Assembly: GCF_900129545.1 (NCBI RefSeq)
Contig: NZ_FQWB01000005.1
Location: 186,001 to 250,000, forward strand
Reading direction: 5' to 3'
Length of the DNA stretch: 64,000 bases
Source: Flavobacterium fluvii
GTDB taxonomy: Bacteria; Bacteroidota; Bacteroidia; Flavobacteriales; Flavobacteriaceae
This document shows positions 36,111 through 44,722 of the stretch, one piece after another. The notes under the pieces were generated by a model. The model searched no databases and was not told the DNA's origin. It saw only the letters and a list, made by a program, of their open reading frames with translations. Made by a program: the position numbers and the translations under genes. The stretch's first letter is position 1; the number at the start of each line of letters is the position of its first letter.

Positions 36111-38483
36111 TTACTTTAATCTTTTTGCATAAAAATTACTCATGATTGTCACAAAACTGACAATTGTAACTGTGCTTAAGGGCATTATGATGGCTGCGAC
36201 CAACGGCTGCAGGTTTCCAGTTATGGCAAATGACAATCCCACGACATTATACAAGAGTGATAATGCAAAGCTCATTTTTATGGTCGAGATGGATTTTTGG
36301 GACAATTTCAAAAAATAATTCAGCTTTCTAAACTCCCCTGCATCCAAAATGGCATCGCAAGCCGGGGAAAAAACATTGACATTTTCAGAAATGGAGATTC
36401 CAATGTTGCTTTGCGCCAAAGCTCCGGCATCATTGAGTCCATCGCCAACCATCATCACGTTTTTGCCCTCTTCCTGCAACTTCTTGATGAATTCCAATTT
36501 TTGTTCCGGCTTTTGATTGAAGACCAATTCGGTTTGTTTTGGCAAAATACTTTCCAATGTATCGCGCTCGCCTTCATTGTCGCCAGACAAAACCTTGATT
36601 TGATAGTTGTGGCTCAATTGTTCGAAAAGATTCGCCAAACCTTCTCGGTATTGATTGTTGAAAATGTATTTTCCGCAATAGACTTCATTAATCTTGATGT
36701 GGACAGTCGTTTGTTGAATGTTGCCATCTTCCGACTTTCCCACAAAAGAAGCGGAACCAATTTGAACTTGATTTCCTTCAATGTCGGCTTGAATTCCTTT
36801 TCCAGTTATCTCCTCAAAATCATTGATTTTGTATCGTTTGCTTTCCGGTAAAAAGTCATACAACATCCTGCTTAACGGATGATTTGAAGCTCGAAGCACG
36901 TTTTTGACCAGTATCAAATTCTCCTCAGAAAGTTTCTTGCCTTCATAGGAAATATTCGATTTTTTGTTGGTGGTAATCGTTCCTGTTTTGTCAAAAACAA
37001 TGGTATCTACTTTGGCCAACTGTTCGATGACCAAAGCATTTTTGAGATAGAATTTCTTTTTACCCAAAATTCGCAACACATTTCCCATTGTAAACGGGGC
37101 CGTCAATGCCAAGGCACAAGGACAAGCCACAATCAGGACGGCCGTGAAAACATTGAAAGCAATGTTGGCATCAATAAAAATCCAATAACCAAATCCCGCG
37201 AAAGCAATCAACAAAAGTATTGGCGTAAAATAACGACTGATGGTGTCCGTAATAGATTTGTGTTTTTGCTCGACCTCTTTCTGGAAAACGTCGTTGCTCC
37301 ACAATTGCGTCAAATAGCTTTGGGAAACTGAATGCAAGACTTCCATTTCGATCACTTTGCCCATTTGTTTTCCACCGGCAAATACTTTATCACCTGATTT
37401 TTTGGTAATTGGAATCGCTTCCCCGGTAACAAAACTATAATCAATTTCGGCTTTTTCGGACATTAAAATCCCGTCAACAGGAATCAATTCTTGGTTCCTG
37501 ATGAGTAGTCTATCTCCTTTTTGGATATCATAAACAGGAACACTTTCTTCGGAAGAATCAGCGTTGATTTTGGTAATTGCTATTGGAAAATAAGACTTGA
37601 AATCCCTTTCGAAACTCAAAAAACTATAGGTTTTGATTTGGAACATTTTCCCCAAAAGCATAAAGAAAATCAATCCCGTCAAGCTGTCGAAAAAACCGGA
37701 ACCGTAGTCCATCACGATATCAAAAGTGCTTCGAATAAAAAATATGATAATTCCCAAAGCAATCGGAATATCAATGTTCAACATTCCAGACTTGATGCTT
37801 TTGTATGCCGAAACATAGTAACCACTGGCAGAATACAAGAAAGATGGCAACGACAAGGCGAATATCAACCATCGAAAAAACGGTCGGTAATTATCCAACC
37901 AATACTCTTTGACCTCAAAATATTCGGGAAATGAAAGCAACATAATATTGCCAAAACAAAAGAAAGCCAAGCCCAGTTTGTAAGTCAAACTTCTATCGAC
38001 ATTGTTCTTTCCCGTTTCGTAATTTTCTAAACTGATGTAGGGTTCATAACCAATGGAACTCAATAAATGAACGATGGTTTTGAGGGAAACTATTTCGGTA
38101 TTATAGGTGATTCGGACCTTTTTCTCTGGAAAATTGACCTGAGAAGTGCTGATTCCTTTTTGAAGACGCTGCAGATTTTCGAGAATCCAAATACAGGAAC
38201 TGCAATGAATATGAGGAATATTAAGGGAAACGATAGCCGTATTGTCTTCCTGAAATTCCAACAATTTACCAACAATGCCTTCGTTGTCCAAGAAATCGTA
38301 TTTGCCTTTGATGTCAAGTGGCGTTGCCCCAGGAGATTTTTCGAAATCATAATAACAAGTCATGTCATTGAGACTGAAAATTTCATAAACAGTCTTGCAA
38401 CCATTGCAACAAAAATCCTTTTCGTCAAAAATAATTCGCTCTTCTTTTATAATATCCAGTCCACAATGGAAACAATTTTGCAT
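36111..38483 (-). CDS. ccoI: Copper-transporting P1B-type ATPase for cbb3 assembly
   Basis: The start MQNCFHCGL at 38483 gives 790 residues; an in-frame ATG at 38492 adds three. An N-terminal zinc-ribbon-like segment (CFHCGL... CCNGCKTVYEIF) precedes an HMA domain with HCSSCIWILENL. The P-type core shows CPCALALTAP, DKTGTITT and GDGLNDAGALA. FixI/CcoI ATPases export Cu slowly to the periplasm for the oxidase active site. It has its own Fnr-type promoter, divergent from the regulator gene. Confidence 0.92.
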   Translation of the reverse strand: MQNCFHCGLDIIKEERIIFDEKDFCCNGCKTVYEIFSLNDMTCYYDFEKSPGATPLDIKGKYDFLDNEGIVGKLLEFQEDNTAIVSLNIPHIHCSSCIWILENLQRLQKGISTSQVNFPEKKVRITYNTEIVSLKTIVHLLSSIGYEPYISLENYETGKNNVDRSLTYKLGLAFFCFGNIMLLSFPEYFEVKEYWLDNYRPFFRWLIFALSLPSFLYSASGYYVSAYKSIKSGMLNIDIPIALGIIIFFIRSTFDIVMDYGSGFFDSLTGLIFFMLLGKMFQIKTYSFLSFERDFKSYFPIAITKINADSSEESVPVYDIQKGDRLLIRNQELIPVDGILMSEKAEIDYSFVTGEAIPITKKSGDKVFAGGKQMGKVIEMEVLHSVSQSYLTQLWSNDVFQKEVEQKHKSITDTISRYFTPILLLIAFAGFGYWIFIDANIAFNVFTAVLIVACPCALALTAPFTMGNVLRILGKKKFYLKNALVIEQLAKVDTIVFDKTGTITTNKKSNISYEGKKLSEENLILVKNVLRASNHPLSRMLYDFLPESKRYKINDFEEITGKGIQADIEGNQVQIGSASFVGKSEDGNIQQTTVHIKINEVYCGKYIFNNQYREGLANLFEQLSHNYQIKVLSGDNEGERDTLESILPKQTELVFNQKPEQKLEFIKKLQEEGKNVMMVGDGLNDAGALAQSNIGISISENVNVFSPACDAILDAGEFRKLNYFLKLSQKSISTIKMSFALSLLYNVVGLSFAITGNLQPLVAAIIMPLSTVTIVSFVTIMSNFYAKRLK

Positions 38484-38510
38484 AAATATCAATTACTCAT
38501 TTTACGGAAA

Positions 38511-38554
38511 CAAATTTACTAACAGAACGAAATAAAAGTAATGATAATTGTCAT
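38511..38554. promoter_or_regulatory. Shared Fnr-type box between ccoI and the Crp/Fnr gene
   Basis: ATGATAATTGTCAT (38541-38554) is centred at 38547.5. Toward ccoI (minus strand) the -7 element TAAATTTG (38518-38511) ends 36.5 nt away, the activating geometry. Toward the regulator (plus strand) TAAATTTG at 38563-38570 ends only 22.5 nt away. There the box would cover the -33 region, which suggests autorepression. Confidence 0.75.
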
Positions 38555-38593
38555 ATAAATTGTAAATTTGCCAATGTGATTAATCTTTTTTTT

Positions 38594-39274
38594 ATGAGTA
38601 AATGTGAACAATGTATCGTTAGAGAACTTAGCTCCCTAAAAGCACTCAACAAAGACGAACTGTTAAGAATTGCTGAATGTAAAACTTCTAGAACCATAAA
38701 AAAAGGCGAACCCATTTTTGAAGAAGGTGATGTTGTTAACGGTGTTTATTGCATAACCTCGGGCATTTGCAAAATGTCAAAATTAAGTGCCAACGGAAAA
38801 GACCAAATTGTCAAGCTAATAAAAGCCGGAGAATTACTCGGACAACGATCGATGATTAGTGACGAACCCGCCAATTTAAGTGCAATAGCACTTGAAGACA
38901 TGGAAGTTTGTTTTATTCCAAAAGCTGAAATCTTGAACTTTTTTGACACCAACAACCAGTTTTCGATGAATTTAATGAAGACAATTTGTGGCGATTTGAA
39001 GGAAACCAGCGATCATTTGGTTTCTATTTCCCAAAAAACGGTTAAAGAACGATTGGCAGAAACACTTATTTATCTTCAAGACAATTTTGGTAAAAATCCA
39101 GATGGTTCCTTGCACATCCAGCTTTCCCGTGAAGAATTGGCAGGAATGATTGGAACTGCCACCGAGAGTTGTATTCGTTTGCTATCCGATTTCAACAAAC
39201 TGGGATTAATAGAACTAAGCGGCAAAAAAATCATTCTTAAAGACATGGCCAAACTCAAGAGAATTGCTGATTAA
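38594..39274 (+). CDS. Crp/Fnr-family regulator, probable O2-responsive activator of the cco genes
   Basis: ATG 38594 gives 226 residues (MSKCEQCIVREL...). An earlier GTG at 38576 would be practically leaderless. The cyclic-nucleotide-binding fold spans about 15-130. The Crp helix-turn-helix near the C-terminus reads LSREELAGMIGTATESCIRLL, keeping the Glu and Arg that contact the TGA core in FNR. Cysteines at 4, 7, 29 and about 106 could bind a 4Fe-4S cluster, but their spacing differs from E. coli FNR. Location and matching boxes make it the likely regulator of ccoI, ccoS, hemN and the TPR gene. Confidence 0.88.
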   Translation: MSKCEQCIVRELSSLKALNKDELLRIAECKTSRTIKKGEPIFEEGDVVNGVYCITSGICKMSKLSANGKDQIVKLIKAGELLGQRSMISDEPANLSAIALEDMEVCFIPKAEILNFFDTNNQFSMNLMKTICGDLKETSDHLVSISQKTVKERLAETLIYLQDNFGKNPDGSLHIQLSREELAGMIGTATESCIRLLSDFNKLGLIELSGKKIILKDMAKLKRIAD

Positions 39275-39277
39275 AAA

Positions 39278-40051
39278 TCATAATTTCTTGGCTTCGTTCC
39301 AAAAAACATCCATTTCAGCCAAGGTCATTTCCATTAATGGCTTGCCTAATTCGCCTGCTTTGCTTTCCAGGTATTGAAACCTTTTGATGAATTTTTTATT
39401 GGTTCGTTCCAAGGCATCTTCGGGATTGATGTTCAAAAATCGGGCGTAATTGATCATCGAAAACAACACATCGCCAAATTCGGATTCCATTTTGTCTTGA
39501 TTTCCCGCTTCGACCTCAACCTGAAGTTCTTCTAATTCTTCTTGCACTTTGTCCCAAACCTGATGTGGCTCTTCCCAATCGAAGCCTACTCCTTTTACTT
39601 TATCTTGAATTCTGCTGGCTTTGACCAATGCCGGCAAACTTCTTGGAACACCTTCCAAAACGGATTTTTTACCTTCCTTGAGCTTTAATTTCTCCCAATT
39701 TTGTTTCACTTCTTCCTCGTCTTTTACCACGACATCACTGTAAATATGCGGATGGCGATGGATGAGTTTGTCGCAAATTTCATTGCAGACATCGGCCATG
39801 TCAAAATCGTTGGTTTCACTTCCTATTTTGGCGTAAAAAACGATGTGCAATAACAAATCACCCAACTCTTTTTTGACTTCGTTCAAATCATTGTCCAAGA
39901 TGGCATCACCTAATTCATAAGTTTCTTCTATTGTTAAATGGCGTAGCGTTTGCAATGTTTGCTTCTTGTCCCAAGGACATTTTTCGCGCAAATCGTCCAT
40001 GATGTTCAATAATCGTTCGAATGCCTGAAGTTGGTTTTGTTTGGAGTTCAT
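39278..40051 (-). CDS. mazG: Nucleoside triphosphate pyrophosphohydrolase MazG
   Basis: The protein has 257 residues with two MazG all-alpha domains. The first has CPWDKKQTLQTLRHLTIEE, then EELGD-type metal ligands (VKKELGDLLLHIVFYAKIG). The second has EELEELQVEV... ESEFGDVLFSMINYARF. It hydrolyses non-canonical and canonical NTPs to NMP and PPi. It ends 4 bp from the convergent Crp/Fnr gene and follows the DUF5606 gene on the same strand. Confidence 0.95.
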   Translation of the reverse strand: MNSKQNQLQAFERLLNIMDDLREKCPWDKKQTLQTLRHLTIEETYELGDAILDNDLNEVKKELGDLLLHIVFYAKIGSETNDFDMADVCNEICDKLIHRHPHIYSDVVVKDEEEVKQNWEKLKLKEGKKSVLEGVPRSLPALVKASRIQDKVKGVGFDWEEPHQVWDKVQEELEELQVEVEAGNQDKMESEFGDVLFSMINYARFLNINPEDALERTNKKFIKRFQYLESKAGELGKPLMEMTLAEMDVFWNEAKKL

Positions 40052-40134
40052 CGTATTTGGTTTTGTGTAAAAATAAGAAATCCTGTCAGGAAAACATCTT
40101 GACAGGATTAAAATATGTTTTAGAAAGCTTAAAA

Positions 40135-40626
40135 TTACTCTTTCTTTGCTTTTGCTTTTTTGGCTGGAGCTTTTGCTTTTTCGGCAACCACTTCTTCAAC
40201 AACACTTTCTTTAATTTCTTCGGCGTTTTCAATTTTTGGCTCTTCTTTAGAAACCAATCCTTTTGATTGAAGCAAGTTGTACCAATTCAAGACTTTCTTG
40301 ATATCTGAAGGATACACTCTTTCTGAATCGTATTCTGGAAGAATTTCAGAAAAATATTCCACTAATTTAGCATTGTCTTCTTTGTGTGACAGAGCCGGCC
40401 CTTCATTTTCTTTGATGGCGATGTTTCGCATCACTTCGGTCAACGGTTTTTCTGCATCAACAGTGTAAATAGAGATTTCAGACAATAAACTCACGTTTAC
40501 TTTCAATCCAACAGTACTTTTTTTACCGTCAAGCAATGATTCGGCTACAAATCCTGTACGAGTTTGAACTTTTAATGCAAACAACCCTGGTTTTCCTGAA
40601 ATCGATAATATTTTTTCTAAATTCAT
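40135..40626 (-). CDS. DUF5606 protein
   Basis: The protein has 163 residues. The first ~130 are a conserved Bacteroidota domain (MNLEKILSISGKPGLFALKV, RTGFVAESLLDGKKSTVG, ISIYTVDAEKPLTEVMRNIA). The tail is rich in Lys, Ala and Glu and probably disordered. Function unknown. It sits between def and mazG with short gaps, so it is probably part of one operon, and a nucleic-acid-related housekeeping role is possible. Confidence 0.88.
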   Translation of the reverse strand: MNLEKILSISGKPGLFALKVQTRTGFVAESLLDGKKSTVGLKVNVSLLSEISIYTVDAEKPLTEVMRNIAIKENEGPALSHKEDNAKLVEYFSEILPEYDSERVYPSDIKKVLNWYNLLQSKGLVSKEEPKIENAEEIKESVVEEVVAEKAKAPAKKAKAKKE

Positions 40627-40684
40627 TTTTAAGTCTTTATATTTTTAAATTTATTTTTTCTTGATTGACAATGTCATTGAACGT

Positions 40685-41272
40685 TTATCTTCCTTTTTTA
40701 TTGTAAAATTTCATTCTGTAATCAGGTCTGGACTTGCCGTCCATAATGTTTTGCAATTTACTCTTGATTATTTTTTTCTTCAATGAAGAAATCAAATCAG
40801 TAAACAAAATGCCTTCGATGTGATCGTATTCGTGTTGTATCACCCTGGCAACCAAACCATCAAAAACTTCGGTTTTCATAATGAAATCTTCATCACAATA
40901 TTCAACCGTGATTTTTTCGTGTCGGTAAACGTCTTCACGCACATCGGGAATACTGAGACAACCTTCGTTGAACCCCCATAACTCTCCTTCTTCTTTCACT
41001 ATTTTGGCATTGATAAAAGTGCGTTTAAAGCCTTTTAACTGTTGTTGTTCTTCAATTGGAAGGTCCTCATCTTCGCCAAAAGGCGTGGTATCAATTACAA
41101 ACAAACGAATGCTTAATCCTACTTGTGGTGCTGCAAGCCCCACTCCATAAGCATTATACATCGTTTCATACATGTTGGCAATAATCTCCTTCAAGTTAGG
41201 ATGTTCTGGAGTTATCTCCTCGCCTACCTTTCTTAAAACTGGATCGCCATATCCTACAATTGGTAAAATCAT
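40685..41272 (-). CDS. def: Peptide deformylase
   Basis: The protein has 195 residues. All three family motifs are present: GVGLAAPQVG, EGCLSIP (metal-binding Cys) and QHEYDHIEG (HExxH). It removes the formyl group from nascent N-terminal methionine. It lies 58 bp upstream of DUF5606 in the same direction. Confidence 0.97.
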   Translation of the reverse strand: MILPIVGYGDPVLRKVGEEITPEHPNLKEIIANMYETMYNAYGVGLAAPQVGLSIRLFVIDTTPFGEDEDLPIEEQQQLKGFKRTFINAKIVKEEGELWGFNEGCLSIPDVREDVYRHEKITVEYCDEDFIMKTEVFDGLVARVIQHEYDHIEGILFTDLISSLKKKIIKSKLQNIMDGKSRPDYRMKFYNKKGR

Positions 41273-41462
41273 TAGTGTTGTATTAAGTATTATCTACTGC
41301 CAATTCAAAATCTCTTTCTCCTTAATTTCAGTCCGCAAAAATAGTAAAAAAATATGCATACCATTATCCCAAAATTAATATTTAAATTTAGTTTAAGAAA
41401 TCAAAGCCGTTTATTGTAGATAGATTAACACAATTCTTACCTTTGTAATTAACCAAACTAAC

Positions 41463-43739
41463 ATGATTGCAAAAATAAAAGACTTTACTCTAGGCACTAA
41501 TTTCACCAACGCAATAAAAGCAGCGCTTTCTGCTGTTATTCCTGTATTTATATTTACTTATTTAGGAGATTTACAAACTGGTCTAATTATAGCACTTGGA
41601 GCTCTTTTTACCTTTCCAAGTGACACTCCCAGTAATTTAAAACATAAAATCAACGGAATACTTGTAACGGTCTTAATTCTTGCCAGTTGTAATTTATTGA
41701 TCAATCTTACTTATCCTTACCCCTTTATTTTTTACCCCGTATTTGCTTCATTGGTTTTTATCCTTTCAATGCTTGCCGTTTACGGACAACGCGCCACCAT
41801 GGTTGCTTTTTCGGCATTAATGACCATTTCCATTTCGTTTTCACATACGCATACAGGCTGGGAAATTCTGCGTCACACCGGGCTTTTCCTTGGAGGCGGT
41901 TTGTTTTATTTATTGGTATCCTTGATTTTCTACTACATCAATCCGCATCGTTATACCGAACTACAAATCGTGGAATGCATCAAACTGACCGCAAAATATT
42001 TGAAATTAAGAGGCGATTTATGGGAATTAAATTCAGATCGAAAAGAAATTACCCGAAAACAATTGCATCTTCAGGTGGAACTGAATGAGATTCACGAAAA
42101 AATCAGGGAGATTTTGGTTAGAAACCGAACTAATTATGGTTCATCGCATCAAAATCGAAAAATGCTGCTGTCCTTTATCACTTTGGTAGAAATAATGGAA
42201 TTGGCTATTTCAACCTCTTTCGACCACAATAAATTGCATCAAAAGTTTGATGAACATCCAAAGGTTTTAATGACCTATCAAAGTTTGGCCTACAATTTGT
42301 CCAAAAATCTAAAGTCTTTATCCAAAAAAATAAGAAAAAGAAAAAGTTACACTCCAAAAAATAATTTAGTCGAAAATTTATATGCTTTTGAAAATGCCAT
42401 AACCGAATACGAAAAAACTCTAGGAAAAACAGAAGCCTCGGAAGGCGTGCTTATGCTGACCAACATGTTGCATTATGCCGAAAAACAAGTCGAAAAAATC
42501 AAAACGCTTGAAAGAGCTTATACTTCCAACGTAAAATTAAAAGATCTTAAAGGAAGGGATAAAGATTTGGAGAATTTAATCACTCCTGACTATTATCCCC
42601 TAAACACTTTAGTTGAAAATTTTAGTTTCTCTTCGCTTGAATTTAGGCATTCGCTACGAATTACCACAACCTTGTTGATAGGATTCATCATTGGAAAAGT
42701 GTTGCCTTTTGAAAACGTGTATTGGATATTATTGACAATAGTTGTTATTATGCGCCCGGGTTATGGACTCACGAAGGAAAGAACGGCCAATAGATTTATA
42801 GGAACGCTCATTGGAGGTATTTTGGGCTTTGCCGTTTTGGCAACTGGTCCCAACACAACTATTCTTGGATGTTTAACCATTCTTTTTCTGATTTTGGGAC
42901 TTACCTTTAATCCTTCCAACTATAAAATAGGGACCACATTCATAACCCTGCATGTTATTTTCATCTTTGCCATACTGAACCCAACCGATAATAATATTGT
43001 TTTGTATCGAGTTTTGGACACTTTAGTCGGTGCAACGTTGGCGATATTGGCAAATCATTTTTTGTGGCCTTTTTGGGAGTCGTTAAACACCAATGAAAAC
43101 ATCAAAAATTCGATCGAAGCCAACAGAAATTATTTAAAACAAATTTCTATTTTATACAATAGCAAAGAAGGTGTTAACGCCAAATATCGTCTAGCCAGAA
43201 ATCAAGCTTTCATAGAAATTGGCAACTTGATGGCTTCTTTTCAAAGAATGTTGCAAGAACCCAAGTCCAAACAAGACAAATTGCAACAGGTTTATAAGTT
43301 CACGGTCGTCAATAATGCCTTACTTTCGGCTGCTGCTTCATTGGGTACTTATACACAATCACACAAAACGACGGAAGCCTCCGCATCATTCAATATCGTG
43401 TTTGACCGAATCATAAAAAATCTGGATTGTGCCATTTTACTATTAAAAAATGAAAACAAACCAGCTGAAACAGATGTACTAGTTGATGACATCTTCAACA
43501 ACAGCTTTATCGAATTAAAAAAAATTAGGGAAAAAGAATTAATGCAAGGAACCGACATCGAAAGTGAAGAGTTCAAACTCAAAATGCAGGAAGCGCAATT
43601 GGTAATCGAACAATTGGTTTGGCTAACCAATTTATCCGAAAACATCATAAAAACAACAAAAGTTCTACTAAAACCCCAGCCACAAATCGAAACCAATCCT
43701 CTTAAAACATTTTTCGGGTCAAATAATCCTGAAGCATAA
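41463..43739 (+). CDS. FUSC-family (YccS/YhfK-like) membrane protein
   Basis: The protein has 758 residues. Two blocks of about six membrane helices (roughly 15-150 and 400-530) flank a large cytosolic helical region, and a second soluble domain ends the protein. This is the YccS/FUSC layout (FLGGGLFYLLVSLIFYYI; VIMRPGYGLTKERTANRFIGTLIGG). Related proteins export aromatic acids or fusaric acid; the substrate here is unknown. The gene runs opposite to def and ruvX, and its last 38 bp overlap the end of ruvX. Confidence 0.9.
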   Translation: MIAKIKDFTLGTNFTNAIKAALSAVIPVFIFTYLGDLQTGLIIALGALFTFPSDTPSNLKHKINGILVTVLILASCNLLINLTYPYPFIFYPVFASLVFILSMLAVYGQRATMVAFSALMTISISFSHTHTGWEILRHTGLFLGGGLFYLLVSLIFYYINPHRYTELQIVECIKLTAKYLKLRGDLWELNSDRKEITRKQLHLQVELNEIHEKIREILVRNRTNYGSSHQNRKMLLSFITLVEIMELAISTSFDHNKLHQKFDEHPKVLMTYQSLAYNLSKNLKSLSKKIRKRKSYTPKNNLVENLYAFENAITEYEKTLGKTEASEGVLMLTNMLHYAEKQVEKIKTLERAYTSNVKLKDLKGRDKDLENLITPDYYPLNTLVENFSFSSLEFRHSLRITTTLLIGFIIGKVLPFENVYWILLTIVVIMRPGYGLTKERTANRFIGTLIGGILGFAVLATGPNTTILGCLTILFLILGLTFNPSNYKIGTTFITLHVIFIFAILNPTDNNIVLYRVLDTLVGATLAILANHFLWPFWESLNTNENIKNSIEANRNYLKQISILYNSKEGVNAKYRLARNQAFIEIGNLMASFQRMLQEPKSKQDKLQQVYKFTVVNNALLSAAASLGTYTQSHKTTEASASFNIVFDRIIKNLDCAILLLKNENKPAETDVLVDDIFNNSFIELKKIREKELMQGTDIESEEFKLKMQEAQLVIEQLVWLTNLSENIIKTTKVLLKPQPQIETNPLKTFFGSNNPEA

Positions 43740-44118
43740 TTGTTGCCGAAATTTCGTCAATAAGCGCTTTGTTTTGGCGTTGTTTCTTTTTCATTCCACT
43801 ATCAATCATAGACTGGAAAGCCATTTTTGAAGTAAAACGCTCATCAACTCGAATGACTTTCATATCCGGAAAATGATTGGTGAAATGCGTCACGAATCCC
43901 TTGATGATGGAAGCACTTTCAGATGGTTGTCCATTCATTTGTTTGGGTTCGCCAATGAGAACCGCTTCTACCTTTTCTTTGGAAAAATAATCTTTCAAAA
44001 AATCAATGGCTGTGGCTGATGGAATGGTGGTCAAACCCGATGCAATAATTTGCAGTTCATCGGTAACGGCTATTCCGGTGCGTTTTTGTCCGTAATCTAT
44101 GGCGAGTATTCTTGGCAT
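43702..44118 (-). CDS. ruvX: Holliday junction resolvase-like protein RuvX (YqgF)
   Basis: The 138-residue protein starts MPRILAIDYGQKRTGIAV, the RNase H-like first strand with catalytic Asp. Glu is in VEAVLIGEPKQMNG and the final acidic residues in IDEISATIMLQDYL. It takes part in 16S rRNA 5' processing and perhaps junction resolution. The start codon directly abuts the toxin stop codon, so the toxin-antitoxin pair and ruvX are probably cotranscribed. Confidence 0.95.
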   Translation of the reverse strand: MPRILAIDYGQKRTGIAVTDELQIIASGLTTIPSATAIDFLKDYFSKEKVEAVLIGEPKQMNGQPSESASIIKGFVTHFTNHFPDMKVIRVDERFTSKMAFQSMIDSGMKKKQRQNKALIDEISATIMLQDYLTRKMF

Positions 44119-44364
44119 TTATAAGGAGTCTTTATATTTTATAAAACCAAAGACGGAAACTATTTTCTTTTCAATATCAACCTCGTAAACAACCACATAT
44201 CCTTTAAAAACATAATCTCTTATATTTTCATTTTCAAAATATCTTGATTTTTTGAAATGAAATGGTTGTTTCAAATCCTTTTTGATGTTTTTAAGTAAAT
44301 CTTTCCTGAATTTTAATGCTGCTCGGGGCTTGTCTTTATAAATGTAACGAACTTGGTCTGTCAA
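44119..44364 (-). CDS. RelE/ParE-family toxin
   Basis: The family signature is clear: KDKPRAALKFRKDLLKNI, then RYFENENIRDYVFKGYVVVYEV and SVFGFIKYKDSL. From the TTG at 44364 the protein has 81 residues, but homology seems to extend upstream in frame (ISNEFLKSL) to about 44397, where only ATA or ATT could start translation. RelE/ParE toxins cut mRNA on the ribosome or poison gyrase. The cognate antitoxin gene lies directly upstream. Confidence 0.8.
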   Translation of the reverse strand: MTDQVRYIYKDKPRAALKFRKDLLKNIKKDLKQPFHFKKSRYFENENIRDYVFKGYVVVYEVDIEKKIVSVFGFIKYKDSL

Positions 44365-44398
44365 TGATTTTAGAAATTCATTCGAAATACTAACTATC

Positions 44399-44623
44399 CT
44401 ATTCCGAAAATGTTTTGTCTAAAATTGCATCAACTTCATCAATCGAATACATCCTTTCAGTACCGCTTTTCAATTTAGTATAAGCGATTTCCAATTTTCT
44501 CTTATTTTCATCAAAATCGGAATCTTCCTGAACAATTTTCAATTCATCCGAAGAAAATGAACTCAATAATTCCAAGATTTTGGCTTTGATGTTGGGCTGA
44601 AATTCTAATCTAATGATTTCCAT
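44399..44623 (-). CDS. Antitoxin of the RelE/ParE pair
   Basis: ATG 44623 gives a 74-residue protein (MEIIRLEFQPNIKAKILELL). An acidic middle (VQEDSDFDENKRKLE) and C-terminal segment (MYSIDEVDAILDKTFSE) follow the usual plan of Bacteroidota antitoxins that pair with this RelE branch. The antitoxin-first order supports the assignment. An upstream in-frame start at 44656 is unlikely. Confidence 0.75.
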   Translation of the reverse strand: MEIIRLEFQPNIKAKILELLSSFSSDELKIVQEDSDFDENKRKLEIAYTKLKSGTERMYSIDEVDAILDKTFSE

Positions 44624-44722
44624 AATGAATCGATTTAAAGTACAAAGATATAACATTTTCCAATCGATTTTACTTTTGGCTTTTGCCTATAAAATGGTAT
44701 ATTTGCCAAAAATTTAACAAAA

